From Flaccisagitta enflata (taxonomy: Eukaryota; Chaetognatha; Sagittoidea; Aphragmophora), in NCBI GenBank assembly GCA_965153355.1, contig OZ231127.1, forward strand, positions 85,188,001 to 85,252,000: 64,000 nt of DNA, written 5' to 3'. Position numbers and translations under genes: made by a program. Under the pieces are notes generated by a model. That model was given only the letters and a program-made list of their open reading frames with translations, had not been told where the DNA came from and made no database searches. This document shows positions 11,281 to 25,470 of the stretch, in pieces. How positions within the stretch are numbered: the stretch's first letter is position 1; every line of letters begins with the position of its first letter.

Positions 11281-11377
11281 CCACCCACCTACCTACCTAC
11301 CAACCAACCTACCTACCCACCCACCTACCTACCTACCTACCTACCTACCTACCTACCTACCTACCTACCTACCTACT
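11281..11377. repeat. (CTAC)n microsatellite
   Basis: Tetranucleotide array with early CCAC interruptions, then about fourteen clean CTAC units, followed by CTAT units near 11390-11405. Confidence 0.9.
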
Positions 11378-11625
11378 AAACTACCTGCCTAACTATCTAT
11401 CTATGTCTATGTAACTTTATAGAATCGCTTAACAAGCGACTTAAAATCGTGCGATGCAATTTCAAGCAGTTATAATGTAACACCGGCGAAGAACTGTCGA
11501 CACACGTCCCGCTAAAAATCCTTTCTGCAGAATTCATAGCATGGATATGAATATATCCGCACCCGATATGATTTACTATAAGCGAGGAAACTAAACGCCT
11601 TTTTACGCCTTTGAATGCCTTTTTT

Positions 11626-12034
11626 AGTCGCGTGCACGCGACTCTACAAACCCCTTTTCCCTCTGTCCGTCGGTCTGTCGGTCCGTCAGTCCGTCAGTCC
11701 GTCAGTCCGTCAGTCCGTCAATCTGTTGGTCCCTCCGTCAAACTTTACTTCTTTTATTGCTTAAAATTATTTTTAAGGTCATTTCTAGGTCATTTTTAGG
11801 TCATTTTTAGTCTTTGAAAGTCATTTAAAGTCATTTAAGGTCATTTTAAGTCATGTTATGTTATATCAAGTCACTTAAGTCAATGATGTCAATAAAATCA
11901 TTTGAGTCGTTTTATATCATTTTTTGTCTTTTCAAGTCATTCTAAGTCATCTTGAGTCATTTAAAATCAGTTTAAGTCATCCTACGTTATTTATCATTTT
12001 ATGTCCCACACGCGACTTAAAGGTGTTGGCTTTG
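11626..12034 (+). mobile_element. HINE-like element, decamer-core subfamily
   Basis: Perfect 18-bp palindrome AGTCGCGTGCACGCGACT at the start, then a GTCCGTCA array, then many AAGTCATTTT-type decamers (11770-11990). The 3' subterminal repeat is ACACGCGACT, then AAAGGTGTTGGCTTTG at the end. T runs flank both sides. Confidence 0.85.
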
Positions 12035-12221
12035 TTCTTTCTGGCGTTTTGGGAGGAATTTCATGATCCCCTTTTAAGGCCTTTATGAAACGTGCTTTCA
12101 ATATTTCCTCTTTTTTTCTTCTTTTTGTGAAGAGGAAAAAATTGTATTTTTGAGAGGTTTGTTTGGTTCCATATACATCCGTCTGACACTCTGACCGTTC
12201 CTTTGCTTCACTCACACACAT
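12035..12221. other. Unassigned sequence
   Basis: Short non-repetitive stretch between a HINE-like element and a microsatellite; nothing nameable. Confidence 0.4.
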
Positions 12222-12223
12222 AC

Positions 12224-12274
<51 letters not shown>

Positions 12275-12322
12275 CACACACACATACACACACACACACC
12301 TCACACACACACACACCTCACC
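12222..12322. repeat. (ACAG)n-(CA)n compound microsatellite
   Basis: About twelve ACAG units followed by interrupted CA units and two CACACACCTC blocks. Confidence 0.9.
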
Positions 12323-12481
12323 AAGCAATGATTTGCCTGGGCGCTTTGGTCTCATGGAAGTGGATCAGCTGGCGCCTGCAAAACCAGAAGAGACACAAAA
12401 CAAGTCATCCAAGGATTGCACATGGTCAGCGGTACCCGATGCCCTGCTTGGAGTGATAGCTGAATAAGTGGTGTGAGAGCA

Positions 12482-12756
12482 GGGCAGCGGCCCCAAAGGG
12501 CCGATGTCCTGTAGGACACAGGGGTGAACCATTACGTACATCTGTCCTGACAAGGCTGATTTAGGGCCTTGAAGAGCTAATTTTGGGCCTCAGAGGACTG
12601 ATTTTTGGCCTGAGAGGGCTGATTTTTGGGCTTGAGAGGGCTAATTTGGGGCCTGAGAGGGGCCTCGGGGGGGGGGACGGACAGACGGACAGACAGACGT
12701 ACGTAATGGTTCACCCCTGTGTCCTACAGGACATCGGCCCTTTGGGGCCACTGCCC
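12482..12756. mobile_element. Foldback element with near-identical 65-bp arms
   Basis: Left GGGCAGCGGCCCCAAAGGGC continues with CGATGTCCTGTAGGACACAG and GGGTGAACCATTACGTAC. The right arm 12690-12756 is its reverse complement with only a few changes. The middle is a GGGCTGATTTTTGGCCTGAGA-like array. High arm identity suggests recent formation or gene conversion between arms. Confidence 0.85.
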
Positions 12757-12849
12757 AAAAAGTGAGTCATGAATGCCGCAGGGAAAAATGATAAGTAGCC
12801 AGGATGAAACAAAACGAAGTAAAAAGGAAAAGAAGTGGTGTCTAACACA

Positions 12850-12851
<2 letters not shown>

Positions 12852-12932
<81 letters not shown>
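12852..12932. repeat. (CA)n microsatellite
   Basis: About forty uninterrupted CA units. Confidence 0.95.
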
Positions 12933-12933
<1 letters not shown>

Positions 12934-13559
12934 AAAGGAGTCAAGTACGGCAACACCCAGCAATAACGGATAAAGAGTAACAGAAATCCACGTATGATAG
13001 ATCAATAATAATGGTGTATGATAGATCAGAAATAATGATTGTTTGAAATTTTTTCATTTGATCTTTGAATTATGGCAATAAAAAAAACAACCATCAACTG
13101 ATAAAATTTTTTAAGTCCCTCCATTCCGTTATTTCGAGGTTCTGCTGTTACTGAAACTCAGGAAACTAGAAATGCTTGTTTAAACGCAAGATCCAGAATA
13201 AGTGACCTAACAGTACCATGATGATGTGGATTAGAAAGATTTTCCCTCGAGTTTGACCTCTCATTGCTTGCTCCCCTCGGTTACCGCTCGCTGCTCCATT
13301 CGTTCATTCTGAATAAATGTCAAACCTTAATTCGTAACACCCTGAACAGTACACGGTAGTTTTGACGTTGCATCACACGTACACACTTGGCACATGTTAT
13401 ATGCAAACTTGGCACATGTACGCACGCGTGGGAGTGTTTTTTTTGTCTGATGGTCCCTTAGTGATGGACTCGTTGGATGCCAACATTCCTGATTTTTCTC
13501 TAAACGATTTTCAAGGCTTGTGGCTAATTGGCAAATGCGTGGTAGAGTAACGAAGTGCC
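12933..13559. other. Unassigned sequence
   Basis: Non-repetitive at this scale. No protein-like frame, RNA gene or element end was recognised. Confidence 0.45.
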
Positions 13560-14430
13560 TGATAGGCAGAGGAGTGGATGGAAGTAAGTGATTGAATGGA
13601 TGATTGGCAGATGAGTGAGTGGAAGCGAATAAATGAATAGCCAAGATTAGTGGCAGATAGATTGCCTGAATGGCAGAATGACAGATAAATGGCAGGTGAG
13701 TGACTGAGTGGTTGAATGGCAGATGGGTAGGTAAGGATTTATGTCTTTTGCTCTTAGTTGAAATAAACGATTAAGTCTTTTAACATCTGGTATATGGAGA
13801 TCGATGGTAGGGCGACTGAATGGCTTAATGGTAAATTGTCGGCAGAATGACTTAATGGATGACTGGCAGTTGAGTGACTGAACTGAACTGAATGGCAAAT
13901 GTGTGGTTGGCAAAGTGATTGAATGGTTCAGTGAATGGCTAAGTGAATGATTGACGGTGTAGTGATTGAGTGGATTTGTTGTAAATTGGTGGCAGAGCGA
14001 CCAATTGACTGAATAGCAAAATGGAAGATAAATCGCAGAGGAGTGACGACACAAAAGGAGGAGAATGTGAATGGGTCAGAGTGTATCTGAATTGCACTGT
14101 GACTTAATGGTTTTGTGGTAGATTAGTGGTTTGACAAATTGACAGATGAATGGCTGAGCGGATGAATGGTTCAATTGAAGATGGTAGACATATGGCAGAT
14201 GAGCGGATAAATGGTCTGATGATTTACAGCTGAATTGTACCGTTTCTTAACGGTTTTTTGGTTGACTAATTAGCTGAATGGCAGAATAGTACATGAATGG
14301 CACATTTACCTTATTGCTTTATGGCAGATAAGGTAAATTGACTTACAGTCCTAATGTCTTTATGGCATGGCAGATTGGCATATGAATGGCAAAGTAACAT
14401 AATGGCTCTGTAGCAGATGGTATGAATGGA
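13560..14430. repeat. Degenerate minisatellite, GAATGGCAGA-rich
   Basis: Variants of GATTGAATGGCAGATGAGTG recur throughout at irregular spacing of roughly 15-30 bp. A non-repeat island lies at about 13735-13795. The repeats are old and strongly diverged. Confidence 0.7.
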
Positions 14431-14759
14431 AAATTGCTTCCTCTCTCTGATCTAACGGCCATGCCAGGCGGTGACCAATGTCTTGATGAATAACGGCGCT
14501 CCTCTTTTTGATGTAATTGATTGTGGATGTCTGGCGCTCACTTATAAAGTGTAAGGCCGCAGGTAACGCTTCAGAGTGGCGTTGGTCAGTGTTAAAAAGT
14601 AAGAAGATACGAAAAATCTTTGATTATTTACATAAGTATTTACACATCCATCACCAATACAGTGATTCGCCATCACGTTCATTATCACCATAAGTCCATA
14701 ATCACCACACATATTGTCTCTGTATTGTAATCATAATCAATAACATCGCGACTTTCCAG
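14431..14759. other. Unassigned sequence
   Basis: Nothing nameable apart from a CATCAC-type run near 14645-14690. Confidence 0.4.
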
Positions 14760-15000
14760 TCTAGATTTTTCCACCTCCGTTGCTATCGTTTTCATTCTTG
14801 TCGTCATCGTCATTTTTGTCATCGTCGTTGTCATTTTTGCTGTCGCTACTGTCGCTGCTATTACTTTTGTTGTCTTCATTGTCATCTTTACTGTCATTGT
14901 TGTCCTTTCTGTCATGGTCGTTGTCATTTTTTTCGTTGTCGTTTTCACTTGTCATGATCGCTGTTGTCGCTATTGTTGTCGTTGTTTTCCTCTTTTTCAT
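14760..15000. repeat. Imperfect GTC/ATT trinucleotide array
   Basis: Degenerate TTGTCATTTTTGTCGTC-like units. Open frames here read Lys/Asp/Asn/Thr-rich or Ser/Leu-rich peptides as expected from the array and are not taken as genes. Confidence 0.75.
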
Positions 15001-15261
15001 TTTTTTCTATAGAAGTCAATCGAGTGATTAATGACGGCTAATTACCGGTGAGGGTGTCTCCTATATTTGATGTAATCAGAAAAGGCTTTGCCATCTCAGG
15101 GCATGTTTATACTAATCTCTTTTGTGAGGTCTTCGGCATCACTGCCCCTGCCCTAACGCTGTGCTGCCCCTGCCGCAGGCAACGACTAAGGTAGCCATGT
15201 ATCCGGCTGTTACTTATCCATATGTCCCTATCTTTGTCTCAGTTACCTTTAGAATTTTAAA

Positions 15262-15556
<295 letters not shown>

Positions 15557-15669
15557 AACGCATGCTCATCTTGCAAAACTAATCCCCACCAGCTTGAAGA
15601 AAGAAAACCAAAAGAAAGAAGAGCAAAACAAAAGAAAATAAGACATGTCCCTGAGGATTAGAACTGTCA

Positions 15670-15883
15670 CACGTGATCACTGGTGGGTGAAAAACCAACG
15701 TCAACCGGATTCACTAATAAGGAAAAAACTACAAATAAACAATAAGGAACAACGAACAAACACTTGAACAGAAAAACATCCGACAAACTACACTATGCTT
15801 ATCATTGGTTGGTGAATCACCGACGAAATCATGGTTCATGAGCAAGGGAAAGAGACCAAAGGAAAAAAAAAAAAAAAAAAAAG

Positions 15884-15958
<75 letters not shown>

Positions 15959-15967
15959 AAACAACAA

Positions 15968-16060
<93 letters not shown>

Positions 16061-16256
16061 CTAAAGAAAATAGATAAAATTCGAAAACTTGACAATCAAC
16101 AGACTAAATGCAGATCACTAATGGGTGAAATCCCTACACGGCCACGTTTGATTAAAAACAAAACAAAACAAAACAAAACAAAACAAAACAAAACAAAACA
16201 AAACAAAACAAAACAAAACAAAACAAAACAAAACAAAACAAAACAAAACAAAACAT
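15670..16256 (+). repeat. Three related segments, each followed by a simple A-rich tail
   Basis: Related segments start near 15676, 15796 and 16111; shared blocks are GATCACTGGTGGGTGAAA, TCATTGGTTGGTGAATCACC and GATCACTAATGGGTGAAATC. They are followed respectively by an A-rich region, by A18 with (CAA)n at 15868-16062, and by (AAAAC)n at 16155-16255. A conserved body with variable simple tails is the pattern of retroposed short elements; this interpretation is an inference. Confidence 0.5.
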
Positions 16257-17439
16257 GCATTTTTATCAACCTTCCATTACATTCTTGGCATCTGGCGGGT
16301 TGCCTTTCATATCGACGAAATCAGGAAAACAATCTTACTGTTAAACTATTCCTCGTGTCACATCTCCCCATGGCACACACCCATACAAAAATGTTTCCAT
16401 CATCGTACACCCGCCACTCAATTACATTCAATTTCCCAAAGACAACGTGTAAATTTCTTTCATGGTTTTTCTTCCCGCCCATCGGAATTTCCTGATGATG
16501 ACAGACAAGGTCGACCACTCCTCCTCTCTTTCTTCCTCCCACCTCCTCTTCCTCCTCCCAGTCAGGGTCATAGGCCTTGGGAGATTGTGATCGAGAGCTC
16601 CTCAAGACATATGGAATCATATTCATGAATCGATGGTTACTACAACTCATCACAATTTGAAAGGACCTTTTTTTCCTCCCTTGCTTTAATCAAAATGCGA
16701 AACTATCCATGATATTCACCATAGAATCATTTAGAAATTATGGATGAGAGAGCTAAGGATAAGCTTGTATGCAAAAGAACCATGAAAAAAATGAGAGACA
16801 AAGAGGAAGACATACACTACAATGTTGTACGTATCCAACTTCTAAAACAATGGGAATACTTACGGTGAATCCATGGTCAAAAATATATTGCAAATATATA
16901 ATTTTATAGTGCTGATAACAATGTTATTTAAGGAAAGCTCCGCTGATTGATATAGAGCTCTCAAAGTCTCAGTAATTCCAAGCGGAGCTATCAAACTCTC
17001 CTTAGGTCTACGGCCCGTACTGCCTCTCCCTCCTCCTCCTCCCTCTCCTCCCTCTTCTCCTCTACCTCCTCTTTTCTCTTTCGGTTCCTCCTTTTATTTC
17101 CCCTATCATTTTCCGACTCAGTCTCATTTTCCATTCAATTATCTTCCATTTCTTTTCTTATTTCTTCTTCGCGAACCCATCTCAATTCTGAGACACTGAT
17201 GTTGGTCGCTTTTTAGTCGATATTTTGTCTATCAGTACTGTCCGGTAGAATGCAGCAGTGAATATTCTTTCAACGACAGTCAATTGCTCTGTCCAAATAT
17301 TCAAAGATTTGGGGTTTTGAAGGTAGACTGGTTGCCTTGAGCGTGAGCCAAGGGTTCTGTCAATCCAACATTTGCTCATTATGAAATGAAATCATCTACA
17401 CTTATCTTATTTGTCGTTGTTCGTTGGTTTCATTTCGTC
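16257..17439. other. Unassigned sequence
   Basis: Contains CT-rich tracts (16515-16560, 17020-17100) and otherwise apparently unique DNA. Open frames of 60-110 codons show no recognisable domain. Confidence 0.4.
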
Positions 17440-17610
17440 ATTTCACCATTTGACCATTTCATCATTTGACCATTTGACCATTTGACCATTTCTCCATTTC
17501 ATCATTTCACCATTCCACCATTCCACCATTCCACCATTTCATCATTTCACCATTTCACCATTCCACCATTTCATCATTTCACCGTTTCACCATTTACCAT
17601 CTCCCCATTT
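17440..17610. repeat. Degenerate CCATTTCA-type minisatellite
   Basis: Roughly 9-10-bp units of the form CATTTCACC, CATTCCACC and CATTTGACC in succession. Confidence 0.8.
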
Positions 17611-17906
17611 TACCCTCCTCTCCCTCCCATTTTGCTGCCCTTTCTCGCCACATTCTTCCATGTATACATTTTATTGCCATTAGCCTGAAAAAGGGTGGTT
17701 GAATAAAGACGAAAACAAGCTCTCATGATCTGGTTTTCGTTTTTTCACCACGTTATACCAACCAACCAACCATTCAATATGCCACAATTGCTTCAACAGT
17801 GCAATATCCATCGTACTAGTCCTTCGTAACAAGTAATGTTCTGACTAACAATGTTTATTCTTCTTCCCGGCGCAGTGGTAGTGGGCATAACAACACACAC
17901 GTTTTT

Positions 17907-17956
17907 AGTCGCGTGCTACGCGACTCTACACCCCGCTTTGTCGGTCCGTCGGTCGA
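17907..17956 (+). mobile_element. Solo 5' end of a HINE-like element
   Basis: AGTCGCGTGCTACGCGACT after five T, then CTACACCCCGCTTTGTC and two GGTCCGTC units, after which homology stops. No 3' end follows within 600 bp. Confidence 0.65.
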
Positions 17957-18543
17957 AGGCTTAAAATTTAGAGAGAAAAATTTTTTGCTAAAGGTAAGAC
18001 TTAGGTTAATCAATAAAATAATCAAATTTTCCCATAATTAAAACAATATTTCACTATTTCTGATATAAATACCATGAAAATATCCCCAGATTTTATTGCT
18101 TAGCATGTATTTCAATAGTGATAGATAATGATATATTCAGTATAATTGAATGAAAGTTTCTTAAAAAAAATCTTGTAGCTCATGTAGTATTTTGAATTAA
18201 AAACGCTCTAAGAACGTTGAAGGCTTCACATTTGGCCGTGAACAAAAAGACATGAAGCCTTCGAAAAAAAGTGATATTCTTATAAGTGTTTGAGGCCCAT
18301 GTGGGACGTTTGTTCAGGTGAAATGGACACTCAAATTGCCAAGAGCGGAAAAAGCGTTGATATGCGTTTGCCATTTGTTTTGTTCATTGGTTGCCGCGTG
18401 GACTCCTCTCACCACTTCACGCGAGATCTTCAGAATGAAATGAGAAGTAACGCCGATGCAAAACAAATGATTACTTGAGAAGATAGGTTGGGATGGTTTC
18501 ATTTTAAAGCGATAGGATTGACGAAATATTGTCAATCATTTTT
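17957..18543. other. Unassigned sequence
   Basis: Short frames only. An inverted pair around 18213-18260 (AAGGCTTCACATTTGGCC / GACATGAAGCCTTCG) is weak. Confidence 0.4.
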
Positions 18544-18850
18544 AGTCGCGGAATGGCGACTCTAACAGACGTTCTGTCCGTTCGTCCATCGGTCCATCAG
18601 TCCGTCCATCCATCCGTGGGTATGTCTGTTCATTGGTCACACTCGATTTGGACAGTGCAAATACGCTCATTTGAAGTGCCGCTTTGAGTACCTAATCCCA
18701 GCCTCGAAGCCCGTATTCAAGCCTCAAGGCCCAAATCCCAGGCCCACGGCCCGAATCCTAGCCTCAAAGCCTAACCCTCAGTTTCAGGGCTCGAATGCCG
18801 TCTAGGGTCCAAATCTCAGCCCTGTTGTCCAAATCATCCCCTACGACCCA
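18544..18850 (+). mobile_element. HINE-like element with foldback-type core
   Basis: Hairpin AGTCGCGGAATGGCGACT (6-bp stem), then a GTCCATCGGTCC array, then GGCCCAAATCCCAG-like repeats at 18690-18840. The 3' subterminal repeat and stem-loop are not found; the end is approximate. Confidence 0.6.
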
Positions 18851-18889
18851 TGGCAAAGGTAATCGGTGCCATAGAATTTTTAGGCATCC

Positions 18890-19310
18890 TCTTACTACTG
18901 TGAGGCAAAATTTTGTCCCATGAAATGTGCTTTAGTGAAGCGGTTATGGATTTTGCTATGTTTTTCTCATTGGATGAATGCGAAACATTGAAAAACATTT
19001 TGTCTCATTTTTTATTTTGCTATGGTTAGAAATGGCATTAGTTTGAGTGAAAACGTTGCCCATTTCAGTTTTGCAATCCCAATTTAAAAATGCATTTTAG
19101 CAAATTAGTGCTTCTATTTGCAAGGTTCTTGCTTCTAAACCGTTTGAGATACAGAGCTAGGATTGGTCTAGAATGTCTAGATTGAAAGATATTTCGAAAA
19201 TCTTTCAAAATGTCCTCTTTGAAAAGAGTTAAAATTAATTTTTATGCCTGTTTTATCAATTTAAGGACGGGTGCATCTTTTTTTTAAGCCGAGTGGTAGC
19301 CAATCCTTTC
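18890..19310. mobile_element. MITE, GTGCATC-end relative of 8458-8872
   Basis: The right part aligns with 8620-8872: AAACCGTTTGAGATACAGAG, GGATTGGTCTAGAATG, and the terminal GGGTGCATC with eight T then AAGCC. The left terminus is not clear. Confidence 0.6.
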
Positions 19311-20162
19311 ATTCACCATCTTCTAGGCTAGAAGTTCTAGCTAGACAAGTATTGACATTATCTTGATTTTCTAGCTTGATCCTTGAAGATCCAATAATAC
19401 TTGTTTTGTCCACTGATCCTGTAGAACTTTTTTCATGTGTAAAATGACTTTAAAAGTTTTACTCACATTTGAGTTTTTGTTCCCCTGAAGAAAGTCTTTC
19501 TATTCAATACACAGTGATCATCCCAGGAATAAGGCCTCTCAATCGAAATGGGGTAACCAACAAACCATTCACCAGTTACAAAATCCCTCATAAATGATTT
19601 GAACAAATTCCTAACACCAACCGACGGAGTGGATCACTCCCTATACAATTTAGCGTCAGCAAATTTTCTTTAGTAAACAAAATGTATACCACAAAAAAAA
19701 AATACACAAAATAAATTACCACAAAATTAATACCACGCTATCTCTCTGTAACATGTGATAGTGCAAAATTGGATTGCATACAACTGTACACTCTTTTCTT
19801 TTATAAGGATTAGAAATCATTTTCTGAGGCTGGGATGTCCTTAAATTTTTCGGAATATAGGCTGAAATGTTCTTAAAGTATCTGTCCATAATATTTTCAT
19901 TATGATTGTATATTACTTAGGAAAAGAGTTTGGCAACACCTTTGAACAAAGATATCTCAGCTTCTAAAAAAGCAAGAATCTTATTCAAAAAAGCAAATTC
20001 ATCTTCTTTGGATATCTCAGCTTCTACATAAGCTAGAAACTTTAAAAAAAGAAGATATACGTTGAAAAATCTACAAAATGAGCGCAATGTAAAATGAGCA
20101 ATCTATAAAACGATCTGGTTCCTGCGGATTAATTCGTTTAGAAATGGCAAAGAAAATAGTAA
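19311..20162. other. Unassigned AT-rich sequence
   Basis: 19915-20050 has repeated GATATCTCAGCTTCTA blocks that also occur near 1330-1390, so part of this is an interspersed repeat. No gene was recognised. Confidence 0.45.
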
Positions 20163-20332
20163 CAAGGCCGGATACACGGCAATCCAGTCGCGGACGGTTG
20201 GGCAGGAGCAGTAATGCGAAAACCGCGCGGAATTCAAAAATGTGACGGACCGACGGACCGATGGACGGACCTACCAACCTACCGACCGACACGGCAAGGT
20301 GTAGAGTCGGGTGTCCACGATTAAAAATGTTA
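20163..20332 (-). mobile_element. HINE-like element, GCCGTGTATCCGGC subfamily
   Basis: On the minus strand: start AATCGTGGACACCCGACT (a damaged hairpin), a GGTCCGTC array, GTCCGCGACT as the subterminal repeat, then the stem-loop with GTGTATCCGGCC and the terminal TTG. The 3' end is intact and the 5' hairpin has decayed. Confidence 0.75.
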
Positions 20333-20482
20333 ACCAGTAAGCTCAATTCATCGAAAATAGTTTCATGTTGATATTGATAATGTCATTCTTTGAATAATAG
20401 GTGACAAATTTGTAATTTTGACAAACACCTTAGGCAATGTATATGAAAAAGGTCCCATAGTATATTTTCACTTTTAATATCA

Positions 20483-21087
20483 TACTATCTAGCTCAAAAG
20501 TATAGACACAAGATAAGCATTGATTGATTTATTCGATTAATAATGCATAATATAATTCCAGAATACATTCAATACTAAGTGTGTCTCCTTTAGATAGTAA
20601 CAACCGCCTTCATACGCTTTGGCATACTTTTGTAGAGAGATTTGAGGTAAATTTGCAAGATCTTTCACAGACTTTTAAAGCATTTTTTTTTCAGCCCTGC
20701 AGCTGATGTTGCATAATCTTTGTTTTGAATTGGCTCCATTTGAGTTTCACAGAATTCAGTGGGGTTCAGATTGGAGTTGTTTCCAGGCCAACCATCAAAG
20801 AGGTTGACGCCCTGTTTTGTGTGCCATTGCCTAGTTGTAGTGGCGTAATGTATAAAAGAACTATCTTCTATTAATGAACGAAAATTTTTTTGCCATTTTT
20901 GATTAAGAGAAGCAGTTTTATTTTATCTGTCATTTCTAAACGCTTTGACTTACAAGAACGCGGTTGGTGCCATTCAATCAGAAATTTGATCAAGTTTCTG
21001 GATCTCACCAATTTTCCTATCAAATTTTTATTCTAAGCAGAGATATTACTCAAAACGCATGTGTCTATACTTTTGAGCTAGATAGTA
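20483..21087 (-). mobile_element. Internally deleted Tc1/mariner element with transposase C-terminus
   Basis: The TA-flanked termini CTATCTAGCTCAAAAGTATA are perfect inverted repeats of at least 25 bp. On the minus strand, around 20840-20753, a broken frame reads ...WHTKQGVNLFDGWPGNNSN then LNPTEF, matching the Tc1/mariner D-W-P-G-N-S-P-D-L-N-P-x-E block that holds the last catalytic residue. SMPKRMKAVV follows near 20632-20600, as in the usual C-terminus. The N-terminal DNA-binding part is absent and frames are disrupted, so it is non-autonomous. It lies just beyond the 3' end of the zinc-finger gene. Confidence 0.9.
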
Positions 21088-21107
21088 ACAGCACTGATTT
21101 TTGAGAT

Positions 21108-21202
21108 GGAGGAGGATGAGGAGGAGATAAAGAAAAAGATATTTCCCTCATGTGCGAAAGCATGGGTTATCCACTCCTTCGGGGCCACTGGCCAAGGAGT
21201 AA
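21108..21202 (-). mobile_element. Foldback-family end fragment
   Basis: GAGGAGGATGAGGAGGAGAT, then ATTTCCCTCATGTGCGAAAG and CCTTCGGGGCCACTGGCC, is a diverged single arm of the GCAGCGGCCCC foldback. It ends four bases short of the stop codon of the zinc-finger gene, so it would lie in that gene's 3' untranslated region. Confidence 0.65.
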
Positions 21203-21206
21203 CATA

Positions 21207-23907
<2,701 letters not shown>

Positions 23908-23979
23908 CCTGGCTACTATTATCGTTGCGCAAGAATTTTTGATTTGATTTGATGGACATTTATTGTATAAATATGCACA

Positions 23980-24580
23980 AAGGGACGATATGGATTAAAC
24001 AAAAAAGTCCAATCCCTCGCGCAGAAAGTTTGATCCACTAAACTGGCCTGCATCAGATTACTCAGCGAAAGAATGATCATTGTATTTCAAACGAGTTTTT
24101 CTAACGTCAATTCTCATTAATGTAGCAATCTAACTATTTTTGTTTCAGTGAAGGAACGACGTCGATTCTTGTAATTCTAGCATTTTAACTATTCTTGTTT
24201 GGACGAAGGATCGACTTATAAAATAACCGGTTCTACATTTTTAACGAGACAGAGCCCAATCTATATATATATATATGTAAAGAAAATAGCGGCTTTGCAG
24301 ATTGTCGAAAATCGCCTTTGGCTGGTGATGCTGATTGATCGCGTATTACCAAGTTAGTGGGGGTTCTCAAGGCCCTATTCCAGTCATCTCAGCTTGAGTA
24401 ATGGCCCATTACTAATGGGTATAGTGAAGGATATTGTCATCAGACCGAAACACATTGCAATAAAGGTTTTGACAAGATCACCCATGCATATGGAATCATT
24501 ATCAAACCGCAACAACAAAATATACCTTTGTTGTTTAAATATCTTTTGGGGCCGCTGACCAGAAAATATTGAGTCTTTTT
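23980..24580. other. Unassigned sequence upstream of the zinc-finger gene
   Basis: A short AT repeat lies at 24262-24276. No recognisable exon was seen. Confidence 0.4.
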
Positions 24581-24589
24581 ATTGAGTAA

Positions 24590-24970
24590 GGACAAAGTTT
24601 ATAAGGACATGAGGCTGAAATTTTTCAAAAATTTAAGGACATTTTAAGGACAACCCAAGCCTCAAATTTAGAATCATTTCTGTGAAAATTGTTTAAGAAA
24701 TAAATCTTCAAGATAGAAAGAAAATAGTAATTATGTTCTATACATTGAATATGTTCATTATTTAAACAAATACAAATCAATCATTGCAACTTTTTATATT
24801 CTTAAATCAATTTTTCTAACAAATTAAAGTTTTTACAATTTTTATTTTATCAACAATTTAAAACTACAAAAAAAAAAAAAAAATATTGAAGACACATTAA
24901 GAACATATCAGTCTCAAATCTGCGAAAATTTAAAGACGTCCTAGCCTCAGAAAATTTTTACTTGTCCCCT
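24590..24970. mobile_element. Possible AT-rich foldback
   Basis: TGAGGCTGAAATTTTTC and TTTAAGGACATTTTAAGGAC on the left have diverged reverse complements around 24900-24965 (AAAGACGTCCTAGCCTCAG). Related text occurs at 19825-19880. Arm pairing is loose and the edges are uncertain. Confidence 0.35.
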
Positions 24971-24989
24971 ACTGTGGGAGGGAGCAGGG

Positions 24990-25470
24990 GAGCGGCCCAG
25001 AAGGGGTCGATGACCTATGCTTTCACACTCATGTGGAATTTCCTCCTTCTTCTCCTTCTTGAATTTGGGCTTTGAGCTGTGGTTTGGGCCTTGAGCCTGG
25101 GAACAGGCCTTGAGGCCGGGATTTGGGCCTTGAGGCTGGGATTTGGGCCAAAAGGCTGGGATTTGAGTCTCAAGAATTGGATTTGGGTCCGGAGGCTGAG
25201 GTTTGGGCTCTGATCTGAGACTGATATTTAAAATCTTAGGTGGGGATTGAAGCCCAGAGGATAGGATTTAGACCTCAAGGTTGGGATTTGGGCCTTGAGG
25301 CAGAGGTTTGGGCCTTATGACTAGGATTTGGACCACAAGGCTGGAATTTGTGCCTTGAGGCTGAGATTTGGGCCTTGAGGCTGGGATTTGGGTCTCGAGG
25401 CTGGGAATTGGGCCACCAATTTTGAGTAGGGGGCGGGGGAGGCATCGACTCCTTCGCTGCCCGAAAGGAA
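24990..25470. mobile_element. Foldback-family element with long central array
   Basis: Left GGAGCGGCCCAGAAGGGGTC then GATGACCTATGCTTTCACAC is the arm known from 47929. The centre is about twenty units of GGCTGGGATTTGGGCCTTGA type. The right arm is reduced to CGACTCCTTCGCTGCCCG near 25445-25462. Confidence 0.7.
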
